This document shows positions 45,092-53,941 of a stretch of 64,000 nt of DNA, piece after piece; within the stretch, counting starts at the first letter, position 1; the number at the start of each line of letters is the position of its first letter. The notes below the pieces were generated by a model. The model was not told where the DNA came from. It did no database searches and saw only the letters and a program-made list of their open reading frames with translations. The position numbers were made by a program, and so were the translations under genes. Source of the stretch: FEN-1297 sp963843605 (GTDB lineage: Bacteria > Bacteroidota > Ignavibacteria > Ignavibacteriales > Ignavibacteriaceae); assembly GCA_963843605.1 (NCBI GenBank), contig CAWJLA010000005.1:372001-436000 (forward strand). The letters run 5' to 3'.

Positions 45092-47110
45092 TTATTTACT
45101 TATCGAATCTTCTTTACTCAAAGCTATTTTATACAGCATAAACGAAAGCAATCCGAAACATATGAGTCCGAGAACATCTCCCCATCCGCCGAGAGAATCA
45201 GCGAATGTAGCCGCAGTACTGCTTGAGAAGAATCCTAATACAGTATGATGAACTTTTGAAATAAATGAGATAGGATTACCTGATGCATCATGCCCGACAG
45301 TCCATCCTATTAGAACGGCCACTAAAATACCCGTAATAGCACCGCCTGCAATTAAACCCGAACTGAATAATGCACCGGGACCGGTTTCAGATTCTTCGGA
45401 TTTCTTTCTTTTATCTACAACCCACTTTATTATTCCGCCTACAAAAATCGGGGTTGTAGTAGAAAGAGGAAGATATGCACCGACTGCAAATGCTAAGGAT
45501 GAAACACCCGAAAGTTCCATAACCAAAGACAATCCCATTCCTATAATCACCAAGGCCCAGGGTAAATTTTGACTCAATAAACCTTTGATAACTGTTGCCA
45601 TCAATATTGCCTGCGGAGCCGGTAAAGGATCCGGGTGCTGCGCAGTCATGGTACCTACGCCTACTGTTCGTTCCAGTAAAAGAAGTGTAAAACCGACCGC
45701 GACAACCGATACCAGGACGCCGATTATTAATCCTATCTGCTGCTTAACCGGAGTTGCTCCTACAAGAAAACCGGTCTTTAAATCCTGAGAAGTTGATCCC
45801 GCATTCGCAACGGCAATACAGACTATAGAACCGACTACTAAGGCAAGCGGCTCGTAAAAATCACCCGTCCAGCCGATTCCAACAAAGATCAGCGAGGTAG
45901 CCATCAATGTAGCGATCGTCATTCCGGATACGGGATTGGATGAAGAACCGATGAGTCCTACTATTCTGGAAGAAACCGTAACAAAAAAGAATCCGAAAAT
46001 TACGACCATAATAGAAGACAAAAAATTTGTAGGAATTGACGGAATTAGAGCCATAAAAACAACCAGAAGAAGGCTGCCTCCCAAAACAACGGAAAGCGGC
46101 AGATCTCTTGACGTACGTTCTATCTCTTGGACAACTTTGTTTTGTTTATTTGCTCTGTTTGATTTGATATCCTTAAAAGAATCCGTAAATGCGCTGACAA
46201 TAGTGGGTATCGATTTTATCAAAGTAACCAATCCTCCGAATGTTACCGCACCGGCACCGATATATCTGATATAATTGTTCCAAATTTCATCGGGGCTCAT
46301 ATTACTTATTAACATCGTACCGGGAGGGAAGACAGTAGATAATTTATCACCGAGTAATGTAATCAACGGGATTAGAACTATCCAAGACAAAACACCGCCC
46401 GCAACCATAATACCGGCTATTTTAGGCCCGATAATATAGCCGACGCCGAGCAATTCGGGTGTTATCTCACCGTTAATGGTTCCGTTCGGCAATGCGGATT
46501 TTCTTCCGAACACGAATGTGGGAACATCTTTCCATAATCCGAAAATCGACATAAATAATTTATACAAGAAGGCTATGCCTAATCCGTAATAAACTTTCTT
46601 AGCAAGATTACCGCCCTTTTCACCCGCGATAAGAACATCGGCGCATGCGGTGCCTTCCGGATAAGGCAGAACACCGTGTTCTTTTACAATTAAAGCTCTT
46701 CTAAGAGGAATCATAAAAAGTATACCGAGAATACCTCCCGCTAAAGCGAGTACAAAAATCTGGAAGTATTTAAAATATGCCATGCCCCCCGGCAGAAATA
46801 AAAGAGCGGGTATTGTAAAAACTACACCCGCAGCAACGGACTCACCGGCGGAGCCTATTGTCTGCACAATATTGTTTTCAAGTATAGTGGCGTTGCCGAA
46901 TTTCTTAAATACCGAGATTGCAAGAACTGCTATCGGTATAGAAGCACTAACCGTCATACCTACTTTTAAACCCAGGTACACGGAAGACGCACCGAAAATA
47001 ATTCCGAAAATAGCTCCCAGTATTACTGCTTTTAAAGTAAATTCAGGGATAAAGTCTTTTGCGGATATATAAGGCTTGAATTCCGAAGTTGGAGATTTGT
47101 TCTCAGCCAT
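45092..47110 (-). CDS. OPT-family oligopeptide transporter
   Basis: A 672-residue inner-membrane transporter with about 14-16 hydrophobic segments. The opening FTLKAVILGAIFGIIFGASS and YLGLKVGMTVSASIPIAVLA, HGVLPYPEGTACADVLIAGE, and SSNPVSGMTIATLMATSLIF, followed by NAGSTSQDLKTGFLVGATPV, are the hallmarks of the prokaryotic OPT/PTR2-type family. It probably imports oligopeptides with protons; members also carry metal chelates. ATG 47110 gives MAENKSPTSEF. A good Shine-Dalgarno (AAGGAGTA) precedes it. Confidence 0.93.
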   Translation of the reverse strand: MAENKSPTSEFKPYISAKDFIPEFTLKAVILGAIFGIIFGASSVYLGLKVGMTVSASIPIAVLAISVFKKFGNATILENNIVQTIGSAGESVAAGVVFTIPALLFLPGGMAYFKYFQIFVLALAGGILGILFMIPLRRALIVKEHGVLPYPEGTACADVLIAGEKGGNLAKKVYYGLGIAFLYKLFMSIFGLWKDVPTFVFGRKSALPNGTINGEITPELLGVGYIIGPKIAGIMVAGGVLSWIVLIPLITLLGDKLSTVFPPGTMLISNMSPDEIWNNYIRYIGAGAVTFGGLVTLIKSIPTIVSAFTDSFKDIKSNRANKQNKVVQEIERTSRDLPLSVVLGGSLLLVVFMALIPSIPTNFLSSIMVVIFGFFFVTVSSRIVGLIGSSSNPVSGMTIATLMATSLIFVGIGWTGDFYEPLALVVGSIVCIAVANAGSTSQDLKTGFLVGATPVKQQIGLIIGVLVSVVAVGFTLLLLERTVGVGTMTAQHPDPLPAPQAILMATVIKGLLSQNLPWALVIIGMGLSLVMELSGVSSLAFAVGAYLPLSTTTPIFVGGIIKWVVDKRKKSEESETGPGALFSSGLIAGGAITGILVAVLIGWTVGHDASGNPISFISKVHHTVLGFFSSSTAATFADSLGGWGDVLGLICFGLLSFMLYKIALSKEDSISK

Positions 47111-47202
47111 GTGGGATTACTCCTTAAAAAAATAGAGAAAAATTGAACATAAATATTTAAATAAATTGATATAAATACAAATCTGTCCGTAGTTATTTGT
47201 CA

Positions 47203-47985
47203 TTAAAAAACCATTTTACGCATTCCGAGATGACAAATTGCGAAATCGTATTTTACCGGGTCGGCCGGGTCGTACTTCATTAAATTAGCGGTTATTTCTT
47301 CTGCCATCTGCCAGCTAACGTTTTTTCTGCCGGTAAGATTCAATAATTTACATATTCTGGCTACATGAGTATCTACCGGTATGACTAGCTTATTTGTCGG
47401 AATTTCATTCCATAAGCCGAAATCAAGCTCGTCCTTCCTGATCATCCATCTCAGAAATAAGTTCATTCTTTTACACGCGCTACCCATCTCAGGCAAAGGG
47501 AACATAAACTTCACACCCTGACTATTGTATTTTAAACCGGTTGCGTTCTTTACGGCATCGATAAAATGCGAGGAGAATCCGGATAATGCATTCTTAATAT
47601 TTATATCGTATTCTGAATAGTATTTTATAAATACGTTCTTCAAAGATTTATACTGAATCAGAGTATTTCTGAAAGCAATAAAATAATTCATGATATCTTT
47701 TTCAGTGTAAAATCTGTGCTTTATGCCCGTCAGTTTCTTTCCTCCTTTATTTTCGTCGAAATTCAATACAAAGTTATAAGGACTTTTCCCCGACGCAATA
47801 AATATTTTATCCAATGTATTTATTATCTGCTTAACATTTCCGTAAGCAAAAACCGACGAAATAAACCCCGCAGTTTCAATATCCTGCTCGTCTTGATAAT
47901 GATGAAGGAACTGCAGAGGATCGGGTGAGATTTGCGATTTGTCGAAGGCTTTGTAATGATAATCAAGTTTTTGTTTAAGGTTCAT
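47203..47985 (-). CDS. TIGR02757-family protein
   Basis: Conserved protein of unknown function, 260 residues, recognised by LDYHYKAFDKSQISPDPLQF, then DIETAGFISSVFAYGNVKQI near the start and by DTHVARICKLLNLTGRK near the end. The C-terminal part (VPVDTHVARI, FAICHLGMRKM) looks like the HhH-GPD helical fold of DNA glycosylases, so a role in base repair is possible, but family function is not established to my knowledge. No signal or membrane segment. It lies 32 bp from the DUF3307-like gene and may be co-transcribed with it. Confidence 0.8.
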   Translation of the reverse strand: MNLKQKLDYHYKAFDKSQISPDPLQFLHHYQDEQDIETAGFISSVFAYGNVKQIINTLDKIFIASGKSPYNFVLNFDENKGGKKLTGIKHRFYTEKDIMNYFIAFRNTLIQYKSLKNVFIKYYSEYDINIKNALSGFSSHFIDAVKNATGLKYNSQGVKFMFPLPEMGSACKRMNLFLRWMIRKDELDFGLWNEIPTNKLVIPVDTHVARICKLLNLTGRKNVSWQMAEEITANLMKYDPADPVKYDFAICHLGMRKMVF

Positions 47986-48017
47986 GAAGATGATATTATA
48001 CGGTAAAATTTAAAATT

Positions 48018-48767
48018 TTATTGAGAGAGTAAAACGCTTTTTATTAAAAGCGTCACTATTATAGCCGAAAGAGCTGAAAGAAATGTTCCGATCAAAACAT
48101 ATTCGGCAAAGCGTCTGTCTTCCAATTCTTTGAATCTGGTGAACCCTTTTGCAGCAAGAATAAAACCTATTGCGGCATATTGATTTTCAATTAAGAACAG
48201 AAATATTAAAATCCTTTCGAGCATACCGATTATTCTTCCGGCATTATATTCGCGTGTATCAATTTCGACAGATTCATCCGCAGAATTCCGCAGCGGCGTC
48301 AAAGCAAACAGTTCAAAGAAATAACGGATTAAATAATTTGATTCATTGAGAAGGTATAGAACGGCGGCAAGCATCACGTTAACAGCAAACCAATTTACAT
48401 TATTAAATTTGTTTAAGAAATAAATGTAATCATTTAAGCCGGCAATGAAAGTTAATACATCTTCATTAAACGTGAGTCCGCATTCATTCGAAGTAACAAC
48501 GGCAATGAGTATAAAATAAATTAGAAAGGTTAAAAGCCTTGATACATTTAAGTTTCTTATTTTCCTCTCAAGGAAATAATCGGAAATGTTTATAAGAATA
48601 ATCACGCTTAACAGAACAATCAGCTGAGGGGATATTTTGAAAAGCGCCAGAAATATTATCTGAAACAAGACTATACAGCACAACCTTTTTATGCTTACAG
48701 CCTCGCTTTTAAAGCCGTAAAACAATCTGGAAAAGATTACTATATTGAAAAGGAAATAAAACTGCAA
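48018..48767 (-). CDS. DUF3307-like multi-pass membrane protein
   Basis: A 249-residue membrane protein with about six hydrophobic segments. The C-terminal half has AGRIIGMLERILIFLFLIEN, then QYAAIGFILAAKGFTRFKEL and AEYVLIGTFLSALSAIIVTL, the conserved DUF3307 pattern. It starts with TTG at 48767, one base after the satD-like stop (TAATTTG), so the two are coupled. DUF3307 genes beside SatD-family genes are a recurring pairing; function of neither is known. A sensory or anchoring role for the membrane partner is my inference. Confidence 0.7.
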   Translation of the reverse strand: MQFYFLFNIVIFSRLFYGFKSEAVSIKRLCCIVLFQIIFLALFKISPQLIVLLSVIILINISDYFLERKIRNLNVSRLLTFLIYFILIAVVTSNECGLTFNEDVLTFIAGLNDYIYFLNKFNNVNWFAVNVMLAAVLYLLNESNYLIRYFFELFALTPLRNSADESVEIDTREYNAGRIIGMLERILIFLFLIENQYAAIGFILAAKGFTRFKELEDRRFAEYVLIGTFLSALSAIIVTLLIKSVLLSQ

Positions 48768-48768
48768 A

Positions 48769-49398
48769 TTATGTCCCTTTTATTGCCGAATTCAGCGATG
48801 CGGAAATTTCATTAAATATCTCCATAATAATATACATTCCGCCGGTGTCTATGTTTTTATAAACAGCTTTGTCTGTAATTCTTATTTTTTTTGAAATTTC
48901 TTTAATTGTACGGCCGTCCATTAAAAAATCGAAAATCTTCATTCTGGTCAGTTTCCATTTCTCGAACGCGTGAGACACAAAAAAAAGAGTTTGTCTGATT
49001 AAATCACTGTTATTTATTCCGTCGCCGGTTACGTTGAATAAATACAAATTGTTTTTTAATTCTTCCAGTCCCTGCCTTGCATTATAAAATGCCGGTCCGT
49101 CCATTCCTATTGCCTGCTGCCTGTTTATTTTTGTGCTGATATTCCCTACCCCAATAGAGAATCTTGCTTTTTCGGGATATAGGGTGAACAGGATTTTCCA
49201 TATATCTCCGAGGACATTATCCGCGTTCTTATAAAGCGACTGAAATTCATCGCCTAGGGTTATAGTAAAAGGCGACTCCAATGACCGGTTGTCCGCATTT
49301 AAACCGTCGAACAGACGGTTTAATTTCCTTTGAACTGCGGCGCGGTTATTAATTCTTTTTGAAGCGATGATATCGCCTATCAAAACAATTTTTTTCAT
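48769..49398 (-). CDS. SatD-family protein with C-terminal helix-turn-helix
   Basis: A 209-residue protein from ATG 49398 (codons upstream are non-coding-like). The N-terminus MKKIVLIGDIIASKRINNRA and FTITLGDEFQSLY (residues 44-56) are the SatD-family blocks. The spacing of GDI (8-10) and GDEF (49-52) recalls the two metal-binding Asp strands of cyclase/GGDEF palm domains; this is my inference. Residues 160-185 (DGRTIKEISKKIRITDKAVYKNI) form a clear helix-turn-helix, so it is likely to bind DNA. Three 19-bp palindromes lie 51-125 bp upstream, which makes self-regulation likely. SatD was named from an acid-tolerance locus in Streptococcus; mechanism unknown. Confidence 0.78.
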   Translation of the reverse strand: MKKIVLIGDIIASKRINNRAAVQRKLNRLFDGLNADNRSLESPFTITLGDEFQSLYKNADNVLGDIWKILFTLYPEKARFSIGVGNISTKINRQQAIGMDGPAFYNARQGLEELKNNLYLFNVTGDGINNSDLIRQTLFFVSHAFEKWKLTRMKIFDFLMDGRTIKEISKKIRITDKAVYKNIDTGGMYIIMEIFNEISASLNSAIKGT

Positions 49399-49448
49399 TT
49401 CAAACCGTATTATTTGTTCACGGCAAAATAATAAGCGGCCGTACAATA

Positions 49449-49523
49449 TTCAACCTATTTGGTTGAAAATACCTAATTCAACCTATATGGTTGAAAATGC
49501 CTTTTTCAACCTATTTGGTTGAA
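49449..49523. promoter_or_regulatory. Three-fold palindromic operator array upstream of the satD-like gene
   Basis: Three 19-bp palindromes TTCAACC-N5-GGTTGAA lie at 49449-49467, 49477-49495 and 49505-49523, exactly 28 bp apart. Centres are TATTT, TATAT and TATTT; 9-bp spacers are AATACCTAA and AATGCCTTT. The set lies 51-125 bp upstream of ATG 49398, between it and pdxJ. A 28-bp step is not a whole number of helical turns (about 2.7), so neighbouring sites face different sides. They look like cooperative repressor or activator sites, not a CRISPR or a terminator. Confidence 0.8.
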
Positions 49524-49580
49524 TGCTTAAAATTATAATTTCAGAACATGCCGGGTTCAATATTCCATTGAAGGGCCGGA

Positions 49581-50291
49581 TCATCCTATCAGGCGTATCA
49601 TTTCCTGAACTGCTTCCTTCACGCCTACAAACACGGCTCTGGCAATTACAGCATGACCTATACTTACTTCATCGATGTCCGGGACCTCTCTGAACACTTT
49701 TATATTCTGATAATTCAGGCCGTGACCCGCATTAACGCCCAGGCCAAGTTTTTTAGCGTGCTTTACCGCAGTCCTGATTTTCTCAAGCTCGTCGAATTGT
49801 TCTTCTTCGTTTACAGCATTGGCATAAACCCCGGTGTGGATTTCAATGAAATCCGATTCGATCTCGGCAGCTGCGTTTATCTGCTCAAGATTAGGCTCAA
49901 TAAATAGTGAAACCGAGATATCGGAATTATGCAGATCCGCAATTGCCGATTTCAATCTGCTGATATTATCAATTACATTAATTCCGCCTTCGGTGGTTAA
50001 TTCCTGTCTCTTTTCGGGCACTATAGTTGCAAGTTCGGGACCGACATCGCAGGCAATTTTTATTATTTCATCTGTCGCCGCCATTTCAAGATCAAGCTTT
50101 GTGGTGATCAGTTCTCTAAGCAGCCTGACGTCACGCTCATTTATGTGCCGCCTGTCTTCCCTCAGATGCACAACAATGCCGTCTACGCCGGCTTGTTCGG
50201 CAATCAGAGCAACGGCAACAGGATCCGGATCATTCTCTCCCCTCGCGTTTCTTAACGTAGCAATATGATCTATATTCAACGAAAATCTCAT
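49581..50291 (-). CDS. pdxJ: Pyridoxine 5'-phosphate synthase
   Basis: Makes pyridoxine 5'-phosphate from 1-deoxyxylulose 5-phosphate and 3-amino-1-hydroxyacetone phosphate. Characteristic segments are MRFSLNIDHIATLRNARGEN, then DPDPVAVALIAEQAGVDGI, HLREDRRHI, EMAATDEIIKIACDVGPE, EIHTGVYANAV, and GHGLNYQNI. Length is 236 residues, normal. Its product feeds the PLP enzymes at 28-33 kb. Deoxyxylulose phosphate comes from dxs in this window. It lies 11 bp after the CPBP gene. Confidence 0.96.
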   Translation of the reverse strand: MRFSLNIDHIATLRNARGENDPDPVAVALIAEQAGVDGIVVHLREDRRHINERDVRLLRELITTKLDLEMAATDEIIKIACDVGPELATIVPEKRQELTTEGGINVIDNISRLKSAIADLHNSDISVSLFIEPNLEQINAAAEIESDFIEIHTGVYANAVNEEEQFDELEKIRTAVKHAKKLGLGVNAGHGLNYQNIKVFREVPDIDEVSIGHAVIARAVFVGVKEAVQEMIRLIG

Positions 50292-50302
50292 TTTTTATTC
50301 CT

Positions 50303-51089
50303 TCAAATTATTTGTTTTACAATATGAAATAACGAGCTTAATCCCAGTCCGAAATCATCTGCCCTGTATCTCAATACAGAAACGGCATCTATGCTTAACA
50401 TAACTCCGGCATGAGTAATAATACAATAATAAATCGATTTAGTTCTGTAGGCCAGGATACCCAGCGCTAGGCCGCCTAGAACAGCGCCGAAAGTTTCAGC
50501 CGAAGGCTTGCCGTCATGCAATATAACAAACGGTATCATCTGAATGAAAACCGCATAATAGCCGAATTTATCCTTTAACCCGAACAGCATAAATCCTCGA
50601 AAAAAAAACTCCCACGCAAAAATATATAACAATAAACCGGATTCGAAAATAAAAAAAATCTTCCAGGAATCCCGTGCTTCTGCCAGCATCGGATATGTAA
50701 GAATAAAACCTTCGGTTGACGTAGCAGCCCAAACGGCGGGAATCATTATGACTATAAAAAGAGCGGAAAGCTTTAAACCGGTTTTTATGTCTCCTAAATT
50801 AATACCGTAATCCCTCATATTTTCTTTTAAATGCTAATCTGATTATTAGCCAAGGGATAACGAATAAAGTAAAGATATCCCCGGCAAACCAGAATGCAAA
50901 TTCGTAAAAATCGGCATTCCCGTCACTTGCAAAATACGCGGCAAGGTTCTGCTGAAAAAATAGTCTGGAAGTATAGTACCAGGAAACAGTAAGTATAAAA
51001 GGAACCGCAAGGAATATACCGATAGTTTTCCTATCGAGATTTTTAATTGTAAATAAAAGTTTCCTTGATTCGTTTTTTAAGGTGCTCAT
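50303..51089 (-). pseudogene. CPBP-family intramembrane protease, frameshifted
   Basis: A membrane protein of about 261 residues if repaired. The first part (51089 to about 50830) carries two hydrophobic segments ending LIIRLAFKRKYEGLRY and stop. The second part starts MRDYGINLGDIKTGLKLSAL and contains the CPBP (Rce1-like) motifs WEFFFRGFM (Glu), LHDGKP (His) and THAGVM (His). Removing one A from TTTAAAAG (plus 50825-50828) joins them as FKENMRDYGINLGD, a typical CPBP sequence. The two reading frames overlap by 20 bp. As written the protease half begins at ATG 50818 and would lack two membrane segments. Confidence 0.7.
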
Positions 51090-51145
51090 TTTGGGGCTTC
51101 AGAAGACAATTAATTTAATTTTCAAAATTAATACGGGATTTGTTC

Positions 51146-51886
51146 TCAGGTATATCTGTCAAGTTTAAATTTCTCACCGAGATATAATTTCCGGACTTCT
51201 TCGTCGTTTGCAAGTTCCTCTGCCCCGCCTTGTTTGAATATTAGTCCGTTAATTAATATATAAGCCTTATCAACTATACTAAGCGTTTCATGCACATTAT
51301 GATCGGTAATCAACACTCCTATGCCCCGGTTCTTCAGATTGGCAACAATGTTCATGATATCTTCAACCGCGATCGGATCAACACCGGCAAAAGGTTCGTC
51401 AAGTAAGATAAAACTGGGATCCGTAGCCAGCGCTCTTGCAATTTCGGTTCTTCTTCTCTCACCGCCGCTTAGCTGGTAGCCCATACTTTTTCTTATATTT
51501 GTTATGCTCAAATCTTCCAGAAGTGTTTCGCACTTTTCTTTTCTTGATTTTTGATCGAGATCAGTCATTTCAAGCACGGCCGTCAAATTATCTTCCACCG
51601 ACAATCTTCTGAAAACAGATGCTTCCTGGGGAAGGTAACCTATACCCATTCTAGCCCTTTTATACATCGGAACTTTTGTTATGTCGCTGGTATCCAAATA
51701 CACATGTCCCCCGTCGGGTTTCACCATACCAACGATCATATAGAACGTGGTAGTTTTTCCAGCTCCGTTCGGTCCTAACAAACCCACTATCTCACCCTTC
51801 GAGACTTGAACGGAGGCTTTATTTACAACCGTTCTTTTTTTATAAATCTTTACCAGGTTTTCGCTTCTAAGAGTATTTCCTGCCAT
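51146..51886 (-). CDS. lptB: Lipopolysaccharide export ATPase
   Basis: ABC ATPase that powers LPS extraction from the inner membrane with LptF/G. Walker A GPNGAGKTT, Q-loop GYLPQEASVFRRLSVEDNL, signature LSGGERRR, Walker B FILLDEPFAGVDP and switch His in ITDHNVHETL are all present. The sequence YLPQEASVFRRLSVEDN is especially LptB-like. Length is 246 residues. It stands last in a run lptC-like, ostA-like, lptB, 57 bp after the OstA-like gene. Confidence 0.94.
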   Translation of the reverse strand: MAGNTLRSENLVKIYKKRTVVNKASVQVSKGEIVGLLGPNGAGKTTTFYMIVGMVKPDGGHVYLDTSDITKVPMYKRARMGIGYLPQEASVFRRLSVEDNLTAVLEMTDLDQKSRKEKCETLLEDLSITNIRKSMGYQLSGGERRRTEIARALATDPSFILLDEPFAGVDPIAVEDIMNIVANLKNRGIGVLITDHNVHETLSIVDKAYILINGLIFKQGGAEELANDEEVRKLYLGEKFKLDRYT

Positions 51887-51943
51887 TACTCCACTTCATT
51901 TTTAAAAATAAACATGCTTTTCGAATATAATAAATATATTGTT

Positions 51944-53368
51944 CTATCGTAAACCGTTACCGCGCGGAACCGGAAGTAGTTCTTGTTTTTCCGGACGGTT
52001 ATTATGCATTATATAACCCGGCAGAGTAAAAGCAGGCTCGTTTCCTTTTACCTGCTTCTCAGGATAATATTCACTGTTGGGCGTTCCGTACATCTTTACA
52101 GTAGCAACTTTATTATCCACAAAATATACTTTCGCCGATTCAGAAGATGATTTTGTCAAACCGTTCGGCGTATCACCGTCGTACAAGTAATAAATGCTGT
52201 GCACACCGCCGTATACGTCAGTCTGACTAATATTTCCGTTCTCAAAACCGATTATAATTTTACTGCCGGAAATTTGATCGAACCTGTTCCTAAATATTTT
52301 ATTCTGCGACAGGATAAAAGCATTGCGTTCTACATCCAGCTTTCTGATATTATTGTTTTGTATGAAAACCACGGTTGAGTCGCCGGTAAGCTGCGAGTTA
52401 TCGTACCACAGAACCGGCTGAGGAGCCTCCGGAGATATTTTTTCTGTTATTATTTTGCCTTCCTGCCTGAAATATTCCGTGAAATCATTTACAGATGCAA
52501 ACCGACCTCTCAGAATTCTGACGGAATCGGTAGCTTTAAATAAATTTATCGTATCTCTGAAAGCTTCCATTTTCTTTGACCTGATTATCAGCGTGTCAAT
52601 CTGAAAAGACGACGAATCATTTAAGGTTTGCAAGGTATCGTTCTTTTTTCCTTCGATATGCGTAGTGTCGATCTGTATGAGAAGAGGATTCATATCTATA
52701 AAAGTATAATGCTTCTCAGGATAATCCTCAAGGTGTTGGCTGTATATAGTCGCATTATTTTCAGTGCTGCTTATTTTTACATTGTAATTTGCAATAGAAA
52801 TGCGTGAATCCCTGAAGTGAATAAGGCTATCTGCTTGAATTATATTCTTGCCTTCCAGTATTTTTACCTTACCGACAGCAATCGCTTTTCCTTCATTTTT
52901 AAAATAAACAAGCCGGTCGGAAGTTACGGTAGAAGAAGTGTCTTTCAATACCACGTTGCTTCTGAAAACAGCTTTTGCCTCGTTGAAAAAATAGGTGCCG
53001 GTATCCGCCGTTAATACAACTTTTTTATCGTTAAGCGTAACCCCCGAAACGGATTCTGCCTTTTTTTCGTTTCCGTAATAATATCCGTGATCCGTCGTGA
53101 TAGTAAGAGTATCCTGCGTTGCGATAACGTTGCCGATAAGTTCGGCATCGTTCTTCGATAAATACTGTATGGCCTGATTGCAGGTGATTTTGACATTTCC
53201 CTGAGTCAATAATACGTGCCCGAATACCTTGCGCACCATTTCGCCGTCTAATACCTTCCCTATCAGGCTGTCGCCTATAACGGTAATATAATCCTGATTT
53301 GCCTGCGAATAAACAAGCCTGGGAAACATTAAGCCGAACAATATTATGAAAAATATATATTTCCGCAT
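51944..53368 (-). CDS. OstA/LptA-like periplasmic LPS-transport protein
   Basis: Exported protein of 474 residues with signal MRKYIFFIILFGLMFPRLVY. Repeating beta-jellyroll units of the OstA type are visible: VRKVFGHVLLTQGNVKITCN, LIGNVIATQDTLTITTDHGY and VFRSNVVLKDTSSTVTSDRL, then VGKVKILEGKNII. They form the bridge that carries LPS across the periplasm. It is longer than E. coli LptA (about 185 residues) and extends past the LptA domain with a further beta-rich region of unknown role (residues about 220-450). Flanked by lptB and an LptC-like gene. Confidence 0.85.
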   Translation of the reverse strand: MRKYIFFIILFGLMFPRLVYSQANQDYITVIGDSLIGKVLDGEMVRKVFGHVLLTQGNVKITCNQAIQYLSKNDAELIGNVIATQDTLTITTDHGYYYGNEKKAESVSGVTLNDKKVVLTADTGTYFFNEAKAVFRSNVVLKDTSSTVTSDRLVYFKNEGKAIAVGKVKILEGKNIIQADSLIHFRDSRISIANYNVKISSTENNATIYSQHLEDYPEKHYTFIDMNPLLIQIDTTHIEGKKNDTLQTLNDSSSFQIDTLIIRSKKMEAFRDTINLFKATDSVRILRGRFASVNDFTEYFRQEGKIITEKISPEAPQPVLWYDNSQLTGDSTVVFIQNNNIRKLDVERNAFILSQNKIFRNRFDQISGSKIIIGFENGNISQTDVYGGVHSIYYLYDGDTPNGLTKSSSESAKVYFVDNKVATVKMYGTPNSEYYPEKQVKGNEPAFTLPGYIMHNNRPEKQELLPVPRGNGLR

Positions 53369-53380
53369 TTGACTTTAGTT

Positions 53381-53941
53381 TTACTTTTTCATCTGTTTAT
53401 TTTCTACCGAGGTATCCGTTCTTGTAATGTAAGTAATATTATAAATAGTGTAGTTTCTTAAACTCTGATCAGATTCAAAGCCGTAACCCTGGATTTTTTC
53501 TTTAGGCGAGATAATGGTTACGAATTTATCGGAAACAATTTTCTGATCTTTATTCCGCCACATTAGTTCCTGTGTTTTAAGCGTGACACCGCTGTCGCTT
53601 ACGGCTACAACACTATCAATTGCAAAGAGATTTTTAGTAGCGTCGTCTACTTTGCCCCGCAACGCAGTAAGTACCGATGTTTTTTCTCCCTTTAAATTAA
53701 AAAAATCTATTTTAATCGAACTGTCCAGCAGTGTTTCCGGAGGATTATCGTACATTTTTATATTACCGGCATACAAAATTGCTTTTGTATTTCCCGAATC
53801 GCTGAAAACCACCGTATCGTCCCAGCTTTCCTGCACAGGGAGCTTGCCGGTCTGGAGTGTTTGATTTACGGATGGCTTAACTTTTTTTTCACCGCATCCG
53901 AAAATTATTATTACGGTGAATACAAAAAAAAGATACTTCAT
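53381..53941 (-). CDS. LptC-like lipoprotein
   Basis: Predicted LPS-transport anchor of 186 residues. The N-terminus MKYLFFVFTVIIIFGCGEKK is a lipoprotein signal with lipobox IFGC, which differs from the transmembrane anchor of E. coli LptC. The beta-rich body (SKTKAILYAGNIKMYDNP-like, here GNTKAILYAGNIKMY, then RGKVDDATKNLFAI, LKTQELMWRNKDQKIVSDKF) is the LptC/YrbK pattern. It overlaps kdsD by 4 bp and precedes the OstA-like gene by 12 bp. Confidence 0.82.
   Translation of the reverse strand: MKYLFFVFTVIIIFGCGEKKVKPSVNQTLQTGKLPVQESWDDTVVFSDSGNTKAILYAGNIKMYDNPPETLLDSSIKIDFFNLKGEKTSVLTALRGKVDDATKNLFAIDSVVAVSDSGVTLKTQELMWRNKDQKIVSDKFVTIISPKEKIQGYGFESDQSLRNYTIYNITYITRTDTSVENKQMKK

Noticed and set aside
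49449..49523. CRISPR-like repeat-spacer pattern
   Set aside because: Only three 19-bp units with 9-bp spacers that are nearly alike, and no cas genes; the palindromic units fit an operator array.
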